Below the pieces are notes generated by a model. That model was not told the origin of the DNA. It ran no database searches and saw nothing but the letters and a program-made list of their open reading frames with translations. The translations under genes and the position numbers were made by a program. This document shows positions 16,341 through 17,942 of a DNA stretch of 17,942 nt, piece by piece. Within the stretch, counting starts at the first letter, position 1. Every line of letters starts with the position of its first letter. This DNA is from B4-G1 sp964393895 (GTDB lineage Bacteria; Chloroflexota; Anaerolineae; B4-G1), in contig CAYMWP010000100.1 of assembly GCA_964393895.1 (NCBI GenBank), positions 1 through 17,942 on the forward strand. Reading direction: 5' to 3'.

Positions 16341-16450
16341 CAGCAATTCTCATTTTACCTGATTCGAGGCTTCAGCCGGTGCTTTTTGACGTTCCAAATC
16401 CGGCCAAGCCTCCAATCCACTTGCCTATGACACCGTAATGAGAATTGCTG
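16341..16450. mobile_element. Possible miniature element with 14-bp inverted ends (contains family C repeat)
   Basis: CAGCAATTCTCATT (16341-16354) and AATGAGAATTGCTG (16437-16450) are perfect inverted repeats. The 9 bp outside them, CTCTGCTCC (16332-16340) and CTCTGCTGC (16451-16459), match at 8 of 9 positions, as a slightly decayed target duplication would. Inside, GAGGCTT..GCCGG (16366-16379) pairs with CCGGCCAAGCCTC (16400-16412), and 16394-16419 repeats 14314-14340. It is non-coding. Confidence 0.5.
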
Positions 16451-16510
16451 CTCTGCTGCACTGTATGCTCCCCTGCATGCAACTTTATCACCTCGATTGC
16501 GTATTGAACG

Positions 16511-16518
16511 AGGAGGTG
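16511..16518 (+). promoter_or_regulatory. Ribosome binding site fixing the 16526 start
   Basis: AGGAGGTG ends one base before the ATG at 16520 but 7 nt before the ATG at 16526. The second is therefore the likely start. Confidence 0.85.
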
Positions 16519-16525
16519 AATGAAA

Positions 16526-16897
16526 ATGAAACTACTCGTTCGTTGGGTCATCACCAGCCTGGCACTCTTTGCAGCAGCCTGGCTCGTGCCGGGCATAGTC
16601 GTGGACGGGAGCGGCTGGGTCGTCTACGCTGCTATGGCCGTCATCCTGGGGTTGGTCAACGCCATCGTGCGGCCAATACTGAAATTCCTGACCTGCCCGC
16701 TCATCATCCTCACACTAGGGCTGTTTGTCTTGGTCATCAACGGCGTCACACTGTTGCTGGCCTCGACCATCGCCGTGAACTGGTTCCACGTCGGTTTCTA
16801 CGTGACCGATTTCTGGTCCGCCTTCCTGGGCGCCCTCATCGTCAGCGTCATCACCGTCATTCTCTCGGCGCTGGTCAGGGAAGACGAGGATAAGTAG
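16526..16897 (+). CDS. YvlD / phage holin superfamily IV membrane protein
   Basis: This 123-aa integral membrane protein has four predicted helices at about 7-24, 31-48, 57-80 and 96-116. The signature between helices 2 and 3, GLVNAIVRPILKFLTCPLIILTLGLFVLVIN, is that of the YvlD (mycobacterial 4-TM holin-like, PF04020) family. The name holin is historical: these are chromosomal envelope proteins of unclear function, and no lysis gene is nearby. The highly charged C-terminus is VREDEDK. The pspC-type gene starts 5 bp after the stop, so the two are probably co-transcribed. In Bacillus, YvlD and a PspC protein are also encoded together and respond to envelope stress, which supports such a role here. 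Confidence 0.92.
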   Translation: MKLLVRWVITSLALFAAAWLVPGIVVDGSGWVVYAAMAVILGLVNAIVRPILKFLTCPLIILTLGLFVLVINGVTLLLASTIAVNWFHVGFYVTDFWSAFLGALIVSVITVILSALVREDEDK

Positions 16898-16902
16898 ACG
16901 AT

Positions 16903-17085
16903 ATGAACGACAAATTACGGCGGCAAAATGGAATCGTCGCGGGCGTCTGCGGCGGGCTGGGCGCGTTCTTTGGTATCAGACCGTTCTGGTTCCGCCTGCT
17001 GTTTGCCATGCTACTGATACCGGGCGGACTGCCGGGCCTCGTGCCTTACCTGATCCTCTGGGTCATTATCCCGCGCAAGAGGTAA
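16903..17085 (+). CDS. PspC domain protein (60 aa)
   Basis: A minimal stand-alone PspC domain with the typical start KLRRQNGIVAGVCGGLGAFFGI, then a long hydrophobic stretch (about 28-55, FRLLFAMLLIPGGLPGLVPYLILWVII) that crosses the membrane once or as a hairpin, and a basic end PRKR. PspC proteins sense or relieve cytoplasmic membrane stress. In proteobacteria PspC relays the signal to PspA, but no pspA is visible here. The gene lies 5 bp after the YvlD-like gene and forms a two-gene unit with it that ends at the hairpin 17089-17120. No strong ribosome site is seen; translation may depend on the upstream gene. Confidence 0.93.
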   Translation: MNDKLRRQNGIVAGVCGGLGAFFGIRPFWFRLLFAMLLIPGGLPGLVPYLILWVIIPRKR

Positions 17086-17088
17086 CAG

Positions 17089-17120
17089 GACCTTTAGGGT
17101 TTTCTGAAACCCTAAAGGTC
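17089..17120. repeat. Family B palindrome, copy 2
   Basis: GACCTTTAGGGTTT (17089-17102) and AAACCCTAAAGGTC (17107-17120) pair perfectly over 14 bp with a 4-nt loop. It starts 3 bp after the PspC stop. Compared with 4097-4131, the blocks CTTTAG and CTAAAG have swapped arms while the loop-proximal T and A runs are kept. Confidence 0.75.
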
Positions 17121-17193
17121 TCGGAGGGGGAAAAGTTACAGGCCAGAAACGGTATCGTAACGGATACGAAACCCACGACAGGATCATTTGGAG

Positions 17194-17306
17194 TATAATG
17201 ACTGTGCTGGTAAGGTAGAGTTTTAGAACTTTACCTCCCCTTTCTTGGTTGTGCCTGGGGGTTGGCCATACCCGCCCTGGTCCGCTCCCAGGCACACCGC
17301 CTTTTT
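17194..17306 (+). ncRNA. Candidate small RNA or attenuated leader upstream of recD2
   Basis: A perfect TATAAT at 17194-17199 (no convincing -35) would start RNA near 17206. The sequence then offers hairpin 1, AGGTAGAGTT with AACTTTACCT (about 17214-17237, one G-U pair), and hairpin 2, TGTGCCTGGG (17250-17259) with CCCAGGCACA (17287-17296). Five T follow at 17302-17306, 5 nt after the stem. A transcript of about 100 nt is possible. It matches no RNA family I recognise. Confidence 0.35.
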
Positions 17307-17332
17307 ATCCTCCAGCTCCTGCATACCACCTC

Positions 17333-17360
17333 TTGCATCCTGCCCCTTTTCTGCTATCAT
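17333..17360 (+). promoter_or_regulatory. Probable promoter of recD2
   Basis: TTGCAT (17333-17338), a 16-bp spacer and TATCAT (17355-17360), preceded by TGC (extended -10). The ATG at 17368 lies 7 nt after the -10 box and no Shine-Dalgarno precedes it, which suggests a leaderless message. Confidence 0.55.
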
Positions 17361-17367
17361 TCCCCTG

Positions 17368-17942
17368 ATGTCCGACCAACTCCAGGGAACCGTAGAGCGC
17401 GTCACTTACTACAGTGAAGAAAGCGGCTATTCCGTCATCCGCCTGAGCGTGGCGGGCCGGGCCGGTCTGGCGACTGTCGTCGGCAACCTGCCTGAGGTGC
17501 AACCTGGAGAAAGCTTGCGCCTGACAGGCGTCTGGACGACCCACCCACAATATGGTCGCCAGTTCAAGGCCGAGCAGTGCGAGCAGACCCTACCGGCCAC
17601 CGTCGAGGGTATCAAGCGTTACCTGGGGTCAGGATTGGTAAAGGGGGTGGGGCCTGTCACTGCGGGTCGCATCGTCCAGCGCTTTGGAGCAGACACTCTG
17701 CGCGTGCTAGAGGAGGAGCCGCGCCGGCTGCGGGAGGCGTTGGGAGTAGGCCCCAAGCGGGCGGCCGCCATAGCCCGATCCTGGGAGGAACAGAAACAGA
17801 TCCGCGAGGTGATGTTGTTCCTCCAGAGTCACGGCGTGACCACCGGGCTGGCCGTCAAAATCTACAAGGCCTATGGCGACGACGCGCTGCAAGTGGTGCA
17901 GGAGGATCCCTACCGGCTGGCCCGCGACATCTGGGGTGTGGG
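17368..17942 (+). CDS. recD2: RecD2-type helicase, N-terminal part (runs off the window)
   Basis: 191 codons are visible of a protein usually about 720-750 aa long. RecD2 is a 5'-3' DNA helicase of superfamily 1 found in bacteria that often lack RecBC and acts in repair. The N-terminal OB-like domain is LQGTVERVTYYSEESGYSVI through LTGVWTTHPQYGRQFKAE. Then come helix-hairpin-helix motifs: YLGSGLVKGVGPVTAGRIVQRFG (85-107) and LGVGPKRAAAIARSW (125-139). The segment VMLFLQSHGVTTGLAVKIYKAYG and EDPYRLARDIWGVG at the edge are also typical of the family. The Walker A motif and other helicase motifs lie beyond the right edge and could not be checked. Codon use is like that of its neighbours. Confidence 0.93.
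   Translation, partial: MSDQLQGTVERVTYYSEESGYSVIRLSVAGRAGLATVVGNLPEVQPGESLRLTGVWTTHPQYGRQFKAEQCEQTLPATVEGIKRYLGSGLVKGVGPVTAGRIVQRFGADTLRVLEEEPRRLREALGVGPKRAAAIARSWEEQKQIREVMLFLQSHGVTTGLAVKIYKAYGDDALQVVQEDPYRLARDIWGV

Noticed and set aside
16520..16525. ATG at 16520 as the YvlD start
   Set aside because: Only one base separates it from AGGAGGTG; the ATG at 16526 has normal spacing.
16526..16897. Prophage holin
   Set aside because: The family is the chromosomal YvlD type and sits beside a PspC gene; no endolysin or phage genes are nearby.
17251..17295. 5S rRNA-like string (TTGGCCATACCC) in the recD2 upstream region
   Set aside because: Only about 45 nt with no further 5S helices; the resemblance is a short coincidence.

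Overview
The window is GC-rich bacterial chromosome. It probably comes from a member of the Chloroflexota, perhaps near Anaerolineae. That placement is an inference from gene content: a long-linker primary sigma factor encoded directly after dnaG, a CFGAC-type DnaG zinc ribbon, a LysM plus lamin-tail envelope protein, TPR repeats encoded by near-identical DNA, and many small palindromic repeats. No rRNA or tRNA gene is present to test it.

Layout. Positions 2-997 hold the 3' part of a TPR protein whose start lies outside the window. Positions 998-1465 are a 468-bp gene-free stretch full of structured repeats, including a 140-bp MITE-like element with a perfect 8-bp target duplication. Positions 1466-4096 form a tight + strand operon: SAM hydroxide adenosyltransferase, an unknown 158-aa protein, and MurA. 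The convergent gene at 4141-4896 (- strand) encodes a membrane-anchored LysM/lamin-tail protein. Pyruvate phosphate dikinase (5122-7929) is a single-gene unit with a good promoter and a clear terminator. dnaG and the primary sigma factor gene (8044-11565) form the macromolecular-synthesis pair. A second MITE of the same family lies at 11659-11799. It precedes a 778-aa protein that has a PPDK-type ATP-grasp domain but neither the phosphohistidine nor the PEP domain. A long structured leader then leads into a 602-aa protein with an unusual build: helical repeat, tandem TIR/deoxyribosyltransferase-like folds, FHA, and a ubiquitin-like tail. A YvlD/holin-IV membrane protein and a PspC protein follow as an envelope-stress-type pair. 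The window ends inside recD2, which is preceded by a possible small RNA or attenuator.

How it fits together. Most genes are housekeeping: wall precursor synthesis, PEP/pyruvate interconversion, replication priming, transcription initiation and DNA repair. The accessory interest lies between genes. At least four families of short palindromic or mobile sequences occur here, two of them as MITE copies whose target duplications can be read directly. Two promoters sit 7-8 nt from the start codon (1466 and 17368) and imply leaderless mRNAs. MurA carries Asp at the position of the fosfomycin-target Cys. The least familiar protein is the FHA/TIR-like/ubiquitin-like one at 14496-16304.
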